This document shows positions 16,284 through 24,944 of a DNA stretch of 64,000 nt, piece after piece (the first letter of the stretch is position 1; each line of letters begins with the position of its first letter). Origin of the DNA: Arthrobacter woluwensis (GTDB lineage Bacteria; Actinomycetota; Actinomycetes; Actinomycetales; Micrococcaceae); NCBI RefSeq assembly GCF_030816155.1, contig NZ_JAUSXR010000001.1:248001-312000 (forward strand). The letters run 5' to 3'. Both the position numbers and the translations under genes were made by a program. The notes beneath the pieces were generated by a model. That model was not told the origin of the DNA. It did no database searches and worked only from the letters and a program-made list of their open reading frames with translations.

Positions 16284-17465
16284 ATGAGGGCGAGCCTGGT
16301 GATGGCCAGTGCCGTCCTCGTGTCGCTGGCGCTGGGGACGCCTCCCGTCGTGGCGCAGTTCACCGCGGTGGGGACGCCGCAGGCGCCGCCCGTGGCCACC
16401 GACCATGTCAGGGTCCCCACGCTCGGAGCGGCGGTCACCGCGGAAGCCGAAGCCTTCATCGCCTTTGAAGCCACCACCCTGCAGAGCCGTCCCAAGGGGG
16501 CGCGGGAACGCCTCAATGTGGCGGAGGCCGGACGCCACCGTCCTGCGGCAGGCCATCTGTCCTCGCCGCTGGAGGTCCTGATCCCGACCTCACCGTTCGG
16601 CCCGCGGATCAACCCGCTCACGGGTGAGGTGGGCGAGATCCACTGGGGACAGGATTACGGCGCAGCGTGCGGCACCCTGGTCTACGCCGCCGACGCCGGC
16701 CGCGTGCGCAACGTCGGCTGGTCGCCGTATGGCGGGGGGAACAGGATCGAGATCGATCACGGCAACGGCCTGGTCACCACCTACAACCACCTCTCCGGCA
16801 TCGCCGTGAACAAGGGCGAGAGCATCGAGGTGGGGCAGGTGATCGCGAAGGTGGGCACCACGGGCTCGTCCACGGGCTGCCATCTGCACTTCGAGACCAT
16901 CAAGAACGGCAAGTACGTCAACCCGCTGCAATGGGTGCTCGACCCCATCAAGCAGGTGGACCGCCTGGACCGCATCGCGTTCACGGACTACTCGAGGTCC
17001 GGCGCCAAGTCGGCCTGGACCCTGCCCGGCGGATCCTCCGGAACGGAGGGGATCATCACGCCCGAAGCGGAGAAGGACGGCGGCAAGATCCCTCCGGGCA
17101 CCAAGGTCCCACCGGCTCGCCCGGAACCCACGCATCCCGAACACCCGACGCCGCAACCCTCGACGCCCGGCCCCACGCCGCCGTCGACGCCGGGCCCGAC
17201 CGGCACCCCGACACCCTCCCCGACGCCCACGGAACCCTCCCCGACCGGGCCGACGAGCCCGACGCCCACGCCGAGCAGCACGGAAACTCAGGGCCCCACG
17301 GCGCCGCCGAGTTCCGGAGCCCCGGCGGGGAGTGGTTCCCCGTCCACGCCCCAGGGCGAGGGAAGCCCGGGCACAGGAAGCCAAGAGACCGGCACGCCGG
17401 GACCGACGTCCCTCCTGAGCCCGTCCCTGCTGCCCAGCGTGCTGCGGTCGCTCATCACCCCTTGA
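16284..17465 (+). CDS. Secreted M23 family metallopeptidase
   Basis: A 393-residue exported cell-wall endopeptidase. A signal peptide (SLVMASAVLVSLALGTPPVVAQ) is followed by a spacer and the LytM/M23 domain at about residues 95-230. Zinc-binding motifs are HWGQDY (HxxxD) and HLHFET (HxH). The core SPFGPRINPLTGE and NRIEIDHGNGLVTTYNHLSG are typical. The C-terminal 110 residues are Pro/Thr/Ser-rich and probably span the wall. ATG at 16284 is preferred for AGGAAC 6 nt upstream; a GTG at 16230 would lengthen the N-terminus by 18 residues. Substrate is likely peptidoglycan cross-bridges. Confidence 0.88.
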   Translation: MRASLVMASAVLVSLALGTPPVVAQFTAVGTPQAPPVATDHVRVPTLGAAVTAEAEAFIAFEATTLQSRPKGARERLNVAEAGRHRPAAGHLSSPLEVLIPTSPFGPRINPLTGEVGEIHWGQDYGAACGTLVYAADAGRVRNVGWSPYGGGNRIEIDHGNGLVTTYNHLSGIAVNKGESIEVGQVIAKVGTTGSSTGCHLHFETIKNGKYVNPLQWVLDPIKQVDRLDRIAFTDYSRSGAKSAWTLPGGSSGTEGIITPEAEKDGGKIPPGTKVPPARPEPTHPEHPTPQPSTPGPTPPSTPGPTGTPTPSPTPTEPSPTGPTSPTPTPSSTETQGPTAPPSSGAPAGSGSPSTPQGEGSPGTGSQETGTPGPTSLLSPSLLPSVLRSLITP

Positions 17466-17537
17466 TCCGGGCCGCTCGCCAGAACTGACCGCGCCAGAAC
17501 CGTGTGCAACAGAGATGTCAAGGTTGGCGTGGCCCAT

Positions 17538-17560
17538 GTCACTGGGAGAGAATCAGTGAC
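17538..17560. promoter_or_regulatory. Inverted repeat upstream of proline-rich gene
   Basis: GTCACTG (17538-17544) and CAGTGAC (17554-17560), 9 nt apart, in the gap between the M23 gene and the next gene. It could be an operator or a weak terminator. Confidence 0.35.
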
Positions 17561-17668
17561 AACGGCCTTCAGGGGAGGGCCGCGCTAGGGGGAACCACAC
17601 GTGATGACTGAGTTCTGGGCATTCGGCACCGTCGCCGGACAGCCCGGCCGTGCCCGGAAGCGGCTGCT

Positions 17669-18466
17669 GTGAGCGGCCGCCGCGTCGCGCCGCCGTCGGC
17701 CCGGACGGCTCGCGCCAGGACCCGGAGCCGGGGCGCCCGCCGCGCCGACACCGGTGCTCTCGCCGCGTGGGGCGTCGCCACGCCGCGCCATCGGCCGGCG
17801 GTGTCACTGGCCACGCTGAGCGCTGTGCTGCTCGTCTCGACCGCTCTGGTGTCCGGCGGAACGTCTCAGCCCGAACTGGCCGCGGAGCACGCCGCCGCGC
17901 CGCACGCTCAGGCGAAGGGCTCGACGTCGGGGACCTCCGGCGTCGTCCTGTCACGTCCGGCCGACCACAAGGGCGGTTCCAGAACGGCGGTCGGGAACGG
18001 ATCCGCGAAGCAGTCCGGCGAGGTGACCGCCCCTCCGGCGAACGGTTCCGGAGCCACCAGCCGCGCAGGGGCCACCGATGAGCAGGCTCACCTCACGTCG
18101 CAGTCCTCTGACGGAAACGCGTCGGGCACGGGCACCGTTGCTCCGCAGCCCGGTCCCACGGTGCCGGCACCGGACGCCGGCGGCGGTGCGCCCGGCGACG
18201 GCGATGCGGAGCCACCCGCTCCCGGCACGCCGGCAGAGCCCGAGCCGTCCGCTCCGGCGAACCCCTCGGCGCCGCCCGTGGTTCCTCCGGTCGTCCAGCC
18301 GCCGGTCACCCAGCCTCCGGCCCCGAAGCCGCCCGCGCCGCAGCCCGGCACTCCGCAGCCTGGAACCCCGCAGCCCGGAACCCCGGCCCCGCAGCCGCCG
18401 CAGAATTCCGGGTGCACCATCACCATCCTCGGCATCAGGATCTGCCTGCCGCTCCTCGGCGGCTGA
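17669..18466 (+). CDS. Exported proline-rich hypothetical protein
   Basis: A 265-residue protein of unknown function. An Arg-rich N-terminus leads into one hydrophobic segment (AVSLATLSAVLLVSTALVSGG, around residues 44-64), a signal peptide or anchor. The rest is low-complexity Gly/Ser/Pro with three PQPGT repeats near the end, closing in SGCTITILGIRICLPLLGG, where two cysteines could form a disulfide. Start GTG at 17669 follows GGAAGC. Proximity to the M23 gene suggests a cell-wall or surface role. I do not recognise a domain. Confidence 0.6.
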   Translation: MSGRRVAPPSARTARARTRSRGARRADTGALAAWGVATPRHRPAVSLATLSAVLLVSTALVSGGTSQPELAAEHAAAPHAQAKGSTSGTSGVVLSRPADHKGGSRTAVGNGSAKQSGEVTAPPANGSGATSRAGATDEQAHLTSQSSDGNASGTGTVAPQPGPTVPAPDAGGGAPGDGDAEPPAPGTPAEPEPSAPANPSAPPVVPPVVQPPVTQPPAPKPPAPQPGTPQPGTPQPGTPAPQPPQNSGCTITILGIRICLPLLGG

Positions 18467-18528
18467 CGGCTGCCCGCGCGCATCGCCGGTGCTCATCCCC
18501 GGCGTCCGCCGGAGGCTCCCGACCGGCG

Positions 18529-18534
18529 TAGGCT
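18529..18534 (+). promoter_or_regulatory. Leaderless -10 box of the peroxidase gene
   Basis: TAGGCT followed by 6 nt and the GTG start at 18541. Confidence 0.5.
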
Positions 18535-18540
18535 CGTCAG

Positions 18541-19062
18541 GTGACCTCTCTTTATGACATCCCTCTGACCATGAACGACGGCACCGGATCCAGCTTCGGA
18601 CGGTTCCGGGGCAACGCGGTCCTGGTGGTCAACGTGGCGTCCAAATGCGGCTTCACCTCGCAGTACGACGGCCTTCAGCGGCTGTATGAGCGCTTTCAGG
18701 ACCAGGGTCTGGAGATCCTCGGGGTGCCGTGCAACCAGTTCGCCGGGCAGGAGCCGGGCGACGACGCCGAGATCGCCGAGTTCTGCCGGCTCAACTTCGG
18801 GGTGACCTTCCCCCTCACGGCCAAGGCGAAGGTGCGCGGCAAGGACCAGCACCCCCTGTACCACGAGCTGACCCGCTTCAAGCACCCTCTGCTGCCGGGC
18901 CTCATCAAGTGGAACTTCGAGAAGTTCCTGATCAGCCGCGACGGCGAGGTGCTGGAACGCTTCGGGTCACGGACCGAGCCGGACGACGCCGAACTGCTCG
19001 CCGCCATTGAAGCAGCCCTCGCGGCGCCGGAAGGCGGCTCCGCTCAGCCCGCCGCAAGCTGA
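18541..19062 (+). CDS. Glutathione peroxidase family protein
   Basis: A 173-residue thiol peroxidase of the GPx family. The catalytic block NVASKCGFTSQYDGL has the peroxidatic cysteine C36 in place of selenocysteine. The tetrad partners are seen in CNQFAGQEPG (Gln) and KWNFEKFLI (Trp, Asn). In actinobacteria such enzymes usually use thioredoxin or mycothiol systems rather than glutathione (inference). GTG at 18541 has TAGGCT exactly 6 nt upstream, a leaderless start. Confidence 0.92.
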   Translation: MTSLYDIPLTMNDGTGSSFGRFRGNAVLVVNVASKCGFTSQYDGLQRLYERFQDQGLEILGVPCNQFAGQEPGDDAEIAEFCRLNFGVTFPLTAKAKVRGKDQHPLYHELTRFKHPLLPGLIKWNFEKFLISRDGEVLERFGSRTEPDDAELLAAIEAALAAPEGGSAQPAAS

Positions 19063-19135
19063 GCGAGCGGGCTGCCCCTACCGAGCGGGCTGAGCTGATG
19101 GGCTGAGCGGAGCGACTGACAGCAGCCAGGTCCGC

Positions 19136-20143
19136 TCAGCCGTCCAGACGCTCGTGCCAGGCGCGGAGGAAGGCCAGTCCGGCCTCGTCGTTCACCACGT
19201 CCGAGCCGAGACCCACGTGGACCGCGGTCAGGACGTGGTACGGCTTCTCGGGCAGGTCATCGGCCGGCCGGACGTCCACATGGGCCACGGCGTGCCCTTC
19301 CGCCTGCAACCAGTCGGCCATGGCGTAATCCGTGCCCGAATCGCCCACCGTGCGCCACTGCTCGGGTTCCAGCCCGCGCTCCTGGAGCCACGTGAGCGCA
19401 CGCCACGCCCCGAGGTCCTTGCCCAGGCGCGCGTGCTCGATGTCGGTCGAGATGATCGTGGGGTCCACCAGGAAGTGGTCGGCCCGGGAGTCCTTGATGC
19501 CGCTCGTCTTCTCCGGCGCCGCGGAGCGGATGAGGCCGCGCATGGCGTGGGCCGGCATGAGGGAGAGCGCGTCGGCGTCGAACCGCGGCTGCTGCGCCAG
19601 GTAGTCTTCGCTGGGCGTCTCCACGTGCTGCTCCACGGACACCATGGCGAGCTTGGTCTCGTCGAAGAACATCCACTCCGAGTACTTGCGCCGCACGAGC
19701 TCGCGGATCGCCGAGGCGTAGCTGGCCGGGACCATGAACTGCTCGTCCACGTGGACCTCGCCTGCGCCGGCGCGGTCGAAGGTGAACCAGGTGGCGCCCT
19801 TCTCGCACACGGCCAGGAACTCGAGGCCTTCCGGGATGCCGGCCGCGAGCATGGGGCGGACCACCTGCTGGTCGATGAAGTCCGCGGAACGGCCGGTGTT
19901 GAAGATGACGGGCACTCCGGCGGAGGCCAGCCAGAGCAGCTCTGCGATGACCGCGTCCGGGACCGAGCGGGTGACCGGGCTCGCGATCGGCCCGTCGACG
20001 TCGAGCAGCAGCGCCAGCGGGGGACGGGTGCCGTCGCCCGGCTCCACGGGGATGGTCGCCTGACGCGGGGCCCTCGGCTCCGGGCCGGCCGTCCCGTCCG
20101 GAGAGTGGGTGTCGGGGGCGGCGGGGGCACTGCTGTCGGTCAT
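19136..20143 (-). CDS. HAD superfamily hydrolase
   Basis: A 335-residue cytosolic HAD-type phosphatase. Motif I is ALLLDVDGPIASP (nucleophile Asp in DVDGP), motif II is in VIFNTGRSADFI, and the C-terminal TVGDSGTDYAMADWL supplies the acidic motif IV. The arrangement resembles Cof-type HADs with a C2 cap, as in sugar or sucrose-phosphate phosphatases; the substrate is unknown. ATG at 20143 is used rather than GTG at 20152. The first 35 residues are a Pro/Ala-rich tail of doubtful conservation. Confidence 0.8.
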   Translation of the reverse strand: MTDSSAPAAPDTHSPDGTAGPEPRAPRQATIPVEPGDGTRPPLALLLDVDGPIASPVTRSVPDAVIAELLWLASAGVPVIFNTGRSADFIDQQVVRPMLAAGIPEGLEFLAVCEKGATWFTFDRAGAGEVHVDEQFMVPASYASAIRELVRRKYSEWMFFDETKLAMVSVEQHVETPSEDYLAQQPRFDADALSLMPAHAMRGLIRSAAPEKTSGIKDSRADHFLVDPTIISTDIEHARLGKDLGAWRALTWLQERGLEPEQWRTVGDSGTDYAMADWLQAEGHAVAHVDVRPADDLPEKPYHVLTAVHVGLGSDVVNDEAGLAFLRAWHERLDG

Positions 20144-20274
20144 GCCCACCATTCAACACCCCGGTTCCGGCCGCCTTCAATCCGGCCCCGTCAAATGGTC
20201 ACCGTTCCACTACGACTCGGGGCGCGGGCGGCGTGCCGATTCCCCGGAACCTGTTTCTTGCCTAGGCTTGCAGG

Positions 20275-20574
20275 GTGATCTTCAAAGCTGTCGGTGAAGG
20301 ACGTCCGTACCCGGAACACGGGCACAACACGCCCAAGGACTGGGCCGCGCTGCCGCCCCGGCCCGTGCGGCTGGACGAACTGGTCACCACCAAGCGCACC
20401 CTGGACCTCGAGGCCCTCCTGGCGGAGGACTCCACCTTCTTCGGCGACCTGTTCCCGCACGTCGTCGAGTACAAGGGCGTGAAATACCTGGAGGACGGGC
20501 TGCACCGCGCCGTGCGCACGGCCCTGCACCAGCGGACCGCCATCCACGCCCGCGTCCTGGTCATCGAGGAGTGA
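20275..20574 (+). CDS. Small conserved actinobacterial protein
   Basis: A 99-residue protein that is strongly conserved-looking (VIFKAVGEGRPYPEHGHNTP, VRLDELVTTKRTLDLEALLA, YLEDGLHRAVRTALHQRT, ARVLVIEE) but without known function. It is soluble. The GTG at 20275 has TAGGCT exactly 6 nt upstream, so it is leaderless. The gene for a LytR_C protein starts 6 nt after its stop, so the two form an operon. Confidence 0.8.
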   Translation: MIFKAVGEGRPYPEHGHNTPKDWAALPPRPVRLDELVTTKRTLDLEALLAEDSTFFGDLFPHVVEYKGVKYLEDGLHRAVRTALHQRTAIHARVLVIEE

Positions 20575-20580
20575 GGCACG

Positions 20581-21213
20581 GTGGCGCGGGATCCTGAGCG
20601 CCTGCACGGGAGCCATGTGGTCTCCCGCCGGGAACTCGAGGCGGCCTTCTCCCCGGATCCGGACGACGACGGCGACGGGCGCCGCTTCCGCTTGCGCCTG
20701 CGTCACGGGGTGGTGCTGGTGGTCCTGCTCGTCCTGGTGGCCGGCGCCATCGCCGCGGCCTTCGCCCTTCAGAAGGGCTATCTGAACATCCCGCAGTCCG
20801 AGTCCACGCCTCAGCGGACCTCCGTCTGCCCGGCCGGGACGATCACGCCCCTCAAATACTCGGCCGTGAAGGTCAACGTTTTCAACGCCACGGACCGGCG
20901 TGGCCTGGCGGGCAATGTGGCGGCGCAGCTCAGAGACCGGAAGTTCCTGGTGGGCGCCGTGACCAACCGGGATCTCTCCCTGAACACGCCGGTGGCGGTG
21001 GTGTCCGGCAAGGACGGCCACGCCGCGGCGCTGTCCGTGCAGCGGCAGTTCGCGGGTTCGGACTACTACCAGGACGGCCGGACCGACGGCACCGTGGATG
21101 TCATCCTGTTCCAGGGGTTCATGGCCGTGACGCCCGTCGCGAAGCTGGCGCAGGGTCCGGGGACGCTGCTCTGCCCCCGCGAACGGACGGTGGCGACCAC
21201 TCCCGCGAAGTGA
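20581..21213 (+). CDS. LytR C-terminal domain membrane protein
   Basis: A 210-residue single-pass membrane protein. The cytosolic N-terminus is followed by a membrane segment (GVVLVVLLVLVAGAIAAAFAL, about residues 42-62) and an external LytR_C domain recognised by VKVNVFNATDRRGLAGNVAAQL and PVAVVSGKDGHAAALSVQRQF. LytR_C domains accompany wall-teichoic-acid or arabinogalactan ligases, but the ligase domain is absent here. GTG start lies 6 nt after the preceding gene. Its stop opens a 14-bp repeat that places TGA in all frames. Confidence 0.85.
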   Translation: MARDPERLHGSHVVSRRELEAAFSPDPDDDGDGRRFRLRLRHGVVLVVLLVLVAGAIAAAFALQKGYLNIPQSESTPQRTSVCPAGTITPLKYSAVKVNVFNATDRRGLAGNVAAQLRDRKFLVGAVTNRDLSLNTPVAVVSGKDGHAAALSVQRQFAGSDYYQDGRTDGTVDVILFQGFMAVTPVAKLAQGPGTLLCPRERTVATTPAK

Positions 21214-21266
21214 CTGTGGCGGAGTGACGCTGGCCAGGTGATTCTGGCGAGGTGACTCCCGCGGGA
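21211..21266. repeat. Degenerate 14-bp tandem repeat starting at a stop codon
   Basis: Four consecutive 14-nt units (21211, 21225, 21239, 21253), each beginning TGA and mostly TGACTCTGGCGAGG-like. The first TGA is the stop of the LytR_C gene. Compare the repeat after recR. Confidence 0.65.
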
Positions 21267-21294
21267 GGTGACCCGCCCGCAGAGTGGGGCGGAC

Positions 21295-21954
21295 TCAGGC
21301 CAGCGGCGTCAGCAGTGGCGCGACCACCACGGGGCGGCCGGCGTCGTCGAACTCGGCGCCTGCACCGCTGGCGATGAACCGCACGGTGGCCGCGATCTGC
21401 AGTTCCAGCTCCGGCGAGCCGGGCTGGTGCGACTTGGCGCGGGAGGCGGTGGAGGAGAGGGTGCCCAGGATCAGGCGGGCGAGAGACTCGACGTCCCCGT
21501 GGGGGAGGAAGCCCTGCTCCATGCCGTGCCGGAGGATCTGCTGCAGCAGGCCGTTGAGCTCACCGACGTGATCGGCCAGCCGGGCGAAGGACTTGGGGGA
21601 GAGGACCGCCGCCATCGCGGGTCCCGGAGGCAGGTGGCGACGCGTGAGGTCCTCCACCTGGGCCCGGATGTAGAGGGAGAGCTGGTCGACGGGGTTGTCG
21701 AGCGATTCCAGACCGGCCTTGAGCTCGGCCACGAACTTCTCGGTCTCGGTCAACGCATAGGAGACCAGCAGTTCTTCCATGTCCGCGTAGTAGTTGTACA
21801 CCGCGGTGCGGCCGATGCCGGCGTGACGGGCCACGTCCGTCATGGTCAGCCCAGGCAGGCCCTGGGTGAAGAGGAGTTCGCCGAATGCGGTGAGGATCTT
21901 CCGCTGGGTCTCGGCGCGCTGGGCCACATTGTTGGCCGCGGAGATTTTGGGCAT
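21295..21954 (-). CDS. TetR family regulator
   Basis: A 219-residue repressor. The N-terminal helix-turn-helix spans ETQRKILTAFGELLFTQGLP and MTDVARHAGIGRTAVYNYYADMEEL. The C-terminal half is a ligand-binding helical bundle with no recognisable effector. TAAAGT lies exactly 6 nt before the ATG at 21954 and is inside a 21-bp palindromic element, suggesting autorepression of a leaderless transcript. It is convergent with the LytR_C gene; its target may be the frnE gene or itself. Confidence 0.88.
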   Translation of the reverse strand: MPKISAANNVAQRAETQRKILTAFGELLFTQGLPGLTMTDVARHAGIGRTAVYNYYADMEELLVSYALTETEKFVAELKAGLESLDNPVDQLSLYIRAQVEDLTRRHLPPGPAMAAVLSPKSFARLADHVGELNGLLQQILRHGMEQGFLPHGDVESLARLILGTLSSTASRAKSHQPGSPELELQIAATVRFIASGAGAEFDDAGRPVVVAPLLTPLA

Positions 21955-21957
21955 AGA

Positions 21958-21978
21958 GACACTTTACCGGATTGTGTC
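21958..21978. promoter_or_regulatory. Candidate TetR operator overlapping -10
   Basis: GACAC (21958-21962) and GTGTC (21974-21978) bracket an 11-nt core that contains the -10 box of the tetR gene on the minus strand. Confidence 0.5.
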
Positions 21979-22066
21979 ATCAAAAGGGAGATGCCGCGCC
22001 TGGGAGAAGGCTGTGTGTTCGCGCACGCCTTCGCCCGGGCCGGCATCGTCAGCCGAAGCAGCCGGT

Positions 22067-22792
22067 TCAGCAGCCGTCGGGGCCGCAGGCCTGGCCGTTG
22101 AGATCGGCGTCGTCGCCGGCGGCCTGGGCGCCCACCGCTGCGGGCGTCCGGAGGGGGTGGCTCTCCTGCCAGACCTCGTTGAGCACCTGGGAGAACGTGT
22201 CGCTGGACTGGGCGCCGGAGACGCCGTACTTCCGGTCGAACACGAAGAACGGAACGCCGCTCACGCCGATGGCGCGGGCCTCGGCGATGTCCTCTCGGAC
22301 CGCGTCGGCGTACTTGTCCGTGGTGAACAGCTCTTCCACGTCCTGGGCCGGGAGGCTGAGCTCGGCGCCGAGGCCGCGCAGGTACTCGTGGTTCCCGATG
22401 TCCTTGCCATGCTCGAAGTGGTCGCTGAGCAGGCGTTCCTTGGCCTCGTCGGCCTTGCCGGACTGCGCGGCCAGGTGGATGAGGCGGTGTGCGGTGAAGC
22501 TGTTGGCGACCACGACCGTGTCGAAGTCGTACGCGAGACCCTCACCTGCGGCCTGCTCCGTGACATGACCGAACATCGTGCGAACCTGTTCGGGTGCCAT
22601 GCCCTTGCGCTCACTGAGGTATCCGAGTTCGGTACCGTCGTAGTGTTCGGGGATGCTCGGATCCAGTTGGTAGCTCCGCCACTGGATCTCCACCTCATCG
22701 CGATGGGGGAACTTCTCCAGGGCTTTTTCGAAACGGCGCTTGCCGATGAAGCACCAGGGGCAGGCGACGTCGGACCAGATTTCAATCTTCAC
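22067..22792 (-). CDS. DsbA family oxidoreductase, FrnE-like
   Basis: A 241-residue cytosolic thioredoxin-fold protein. It opens VKIEIWSDVACPWCFIGKRR, with the active-site CPWC at residues 11-14, as in FrnE and 2-hydroxychromene-2-carboxylate isomerase relatives. The helical insert and the cis-Pro loop GVSGVPFFVFDRKYGVSGAQ are present. A C-terminal tail with the motif CGPDGC may add a second thiol pair. GTG at 22792 gives the family-standard N-terminus. FrnE proteins assist oxidative-stress resistance in other bacteria; its role here is inferred. Confidence 0.88.
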   Translation of the reverse strand: MKIEIWSDVACPWCFIGKRRFEKALEKFPHRDEVEIQWRSYQLDPSIPEHYDGTELGYLSERKGMAPEQVRTMFGHVTEQAAGEGLAYDFDTVVVANSFTAHRLIHLAAQSGKADEAKERLLSDHFEHGKDIGNHEYLRGLGAELSLPAQDVEELFTTDKYADAVREDIAEARAIGVSGVPFFVFDRKYGVSGAQSSDTFSQVLNEVWQESHPLRTPAAVGAQAAGDDADLNGQACGPDGC

Positions 22793-22844
22793 GTGAGGAA
22801 TCAACCCGGGGGAGCAGACCGTTATTCCCGGGGCAGGCGCGGTC

Positions 22845-22877
22845 TGGACGTGGTCCGGACGTGGTCCGGACGTGGTC
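22845..22877. repeat. 11-bp tandem repeat
   Basis: Three head-to-tail copies of CGGACGTGGTC (first with T for C), at 22845, 22856 and 22867, in the divergent region between frnE and the MFS gene. Confidence 0.75.
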
Positions 22878-22906
22878 CGGCCGGAAGCCCGGGCGCCCGG
22901 GGCAAG

Positions 22907-22918
22907 ATGGTATACCAT
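22907..22918. promoter_or_regulatory. Perfect palindrome ATGGTATACCAT
   Basis: A 12-bp perfect palindrome of the TGGTATACCA type, typical of GntR/FadR-subfamily operators (TNGTNNNACNA). It lies 51 bp before the MFS gene. No GntR gene is adjacent. Confidence 0.45.
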
Positions 22919-22968
22919 AGTGGTTTGTTTGAGACAGGGCGTCGAGGGCGCCCGGAGAGCGTGGCAGC

Positions 22969-24271
22969 ATGACCCGTACCCCCACGACCGTGGCATCCAG
23001 GTCGACGCACTCCACCACGCACGGACAGCCGGCCTGGCTCCTCCTGCTCGCGATCATCGGCATCGCGCTCACCATGCGCGGACCGTTCATCGGGCTCGCG
23101 CCCCTCGCCCCGGTGTTCCGCAACGAGGTGGGCCTCAGTGAGGTCCAGTTCGGCATCCTCACCGGCATCCCGGTGCTGTGCTTCGCCTTCTTCTCGCCCG
23201 CCGCCTCCTGGCTGGGCCGCAAGGTGGGCGCCGAGATGGCGGTGTCCCTCACGGTTGCCGGCGTGGCCGTGGGAGCGGCGATCCGGTCGATCGGGCCGGA
23301 GTGGGCGCTGTTCGCGGGAACCGCCGTGATCGGAGCGGCCATCACGATCGGCAACATCGTCATGCCGCTGATCGTCCGGCGGGACTTCCCCGTGGAGCGG
23401 CAGAGCCTCACCATGGGCGTCTACTCCGGCACCCTCAACTTCAGTGCGTTCCTCGCCTCGGTGGCCACGGCTCCGCTGGCGCAGTGGCTCGGGTGGCAGG
23501 GCGCCCTGGCGCTGTCCGGCGTCGTTGCGCTCGTGGTGCTCGGCTTCTGGATCTGGACCCTGGGGGCGGCCGTGGCGCTCAGACCGGTGGCGATCGCCGG
23601 ACCCGGATCCGGGCAGGAAGGGCTCAGCGCCGCCGAGGAGAAGGCCGCGGGCAAGGCGGCACGCAAGGCGGCCGCGCGGTTGCAGGGCGCCACGCTCTGG
23701 GTGACCATCGCCCTGGTGATCGGCTTCGCGGGCCAGTCCTCGAGCTATTTCGGCATCACGGCCTGGCTGCCCACCTACCTGCACGACACCATCGGGCTCG
23801 CCCCCACCGAAGCCGGGGCGGGGTCCTCGATCTTCCAGGTGATGGGCATCCTCGGCGCTCTCGGCACGCCGCTGCTGGTGAGGTGGCTGGGCGGGATCGC
23901 GGGGACGCTCGTCATCGGCGCCCTCTGGGTCACGGTCCCGCTCGGGCTGCTTCTGGCGCCGCAACTGTGGTGGCTCTGGGCGTTCACAGGCGGCACCGGC
24001 TCAGGGCGGCGGTTTCACGCTGGTGCTCTCGGCGATCATCAAGGCCGGCTCCACCCAGGCTCAGACCGCCCGGATCTCCGCCCTGGTGCAGGGCATCGGG
24101 TACATCTTCGCGGGCATCGCGCCGAGCGTGATCGGCTCGGTCCACGTGAGTGCCGGCAGCTGGCAGCTCGCGCTCCTGGTGCCGCTGCTGACCACCATGG
24201 CGTTCCTCGTCTGCACCACGTGGGGCGTGTCCCGCGCGAACAAGCTGGCCGCCGCGCGGCAGCTGGGTTAG
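22969..24271 (+). pseudogene. MFS transporter, CynX/NimT-like, frameshifted
   Basis: A 12-segment major facilitator of the CynX/NimT (cyanate/nitroimidazole) type. It opens ITLLLIGIALTMRGPFIG-style as IGIALTMRGPFIGLAPLAPV. The frame breaks at the GGG run 24004-24006: dropping one G joins FTGGTGSGGGFTLVLSAIIK and continues to the stop at 24271, about 433 residues. As written, the first frame runs into unrelated sequence to 24444. The rest is intact and well conserved, so this may be a sequencing error rather than decay. The substrate is unknown. Confidence 0.8.
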
Positions 24272-24284
24272 GGACGGCGAGGAC

Positions 24285-24770
24285 TCAGGAGCGGCGGCCG
24301 CTCCGGACCGCGTCGAGGACTTCCGGGTCGGCGCAGCCGGCGGCGAAGCCGTCGAGGCGGGCTCTGATCTCCCGCTGCAGGACCTTGGCGCCGATCCACT
24401 CCGCGGCGGGCGCCAGCCACGCCGGCTTGCACGCGAAGCTGTAGCGCCAGCTCACGAGGGTGCCGCCGTCGTCGGCTGCTTTGAACCGCCAGCCCCCGGC
24501 GAACCGCTCGAAGAACCACGGTCCCTCGGTCATGTGCATGCCGGTGTGCGACGGCGGGTGGAAGGACACGCACTCGCTCACCATCGGCATCCCCCAGCGG
24601 TGCCGCGTCCAGGTCCGGACGCCCTTGCCCTGGGAGGTGGCGCCGTCCAGGAGCCGTTCGGCGCGGATGAACCGGTCCCAGCGGAGCCGCAGCTCGCCGT
24701 GGGTCTGGGACACCGCGAACGCAAGTTCCGGGTCGATGGCGACAGTCGTGGTGGCCTCAAGGGTCGGCAT
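24285..24770 (-). CDS. SRPBCC (START-like) family protein
   Basis: A 161-residue single-domain protein with the SRPBCC ligand-cavity fold: TLEATTTVAIDPELAFAVSQ, SFHPPSHTGMHMTEGPWFFE, DGGTLVSWRYSFACKP. It binds a hydrophobic ligand in related proteins, but none is known here. TAGACT lies 6 nt upstream of the ATG at 24770 (leaderless). The stop is 14 bp from that of the convergent MFS gene. Confidence 0.85.
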   Translation of the reverse strand: MPTLEATTTVAIDPELAFAVSQTHGELRLRWDRFIRAERLLDGATSQGKGVRTWTRHRWGMPMVSECVSFHPPSHTGMHMTEGPWFFERFAGGWRFKAADDGGTLVSWRYSFACKPAWLAPAAEWIGAKVLQREIRARLDGFAAGCADPEVLDAVRSGRRS

Positions 24771-24812
24771 GGAGTCAGTCTAGGGGGTGCCTGCCGGGCG
24801 GGTCGGGCACAG

Positions 24813-24856
24813 CACGACGACGGCGGCGCACCTTCCGGTGCGCCGCCGTCGTCGTG
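24813..24856. terminator. Strong bidirectional terminator with TTCC loop
   Basis: Perfect 20-bp stem (arms 24813-24832 and 24837-24856, starting CACGACGACGGCGG) with loop TTCC. It ends the aceA-aceB operon. Its outer 13 bp and loop are the same as the hairpin at 4612-4641. Confidence 0.85.
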
Positions 24857-24944
24857 GGGCGGATGTTCCCTGTCGGCCGGGCCGCCCCCGGCCTTCGGGG
24901 TACGTGTTGCGAGTCCGTCGCGGCGCCGGCGCCGACAGGTGGTC

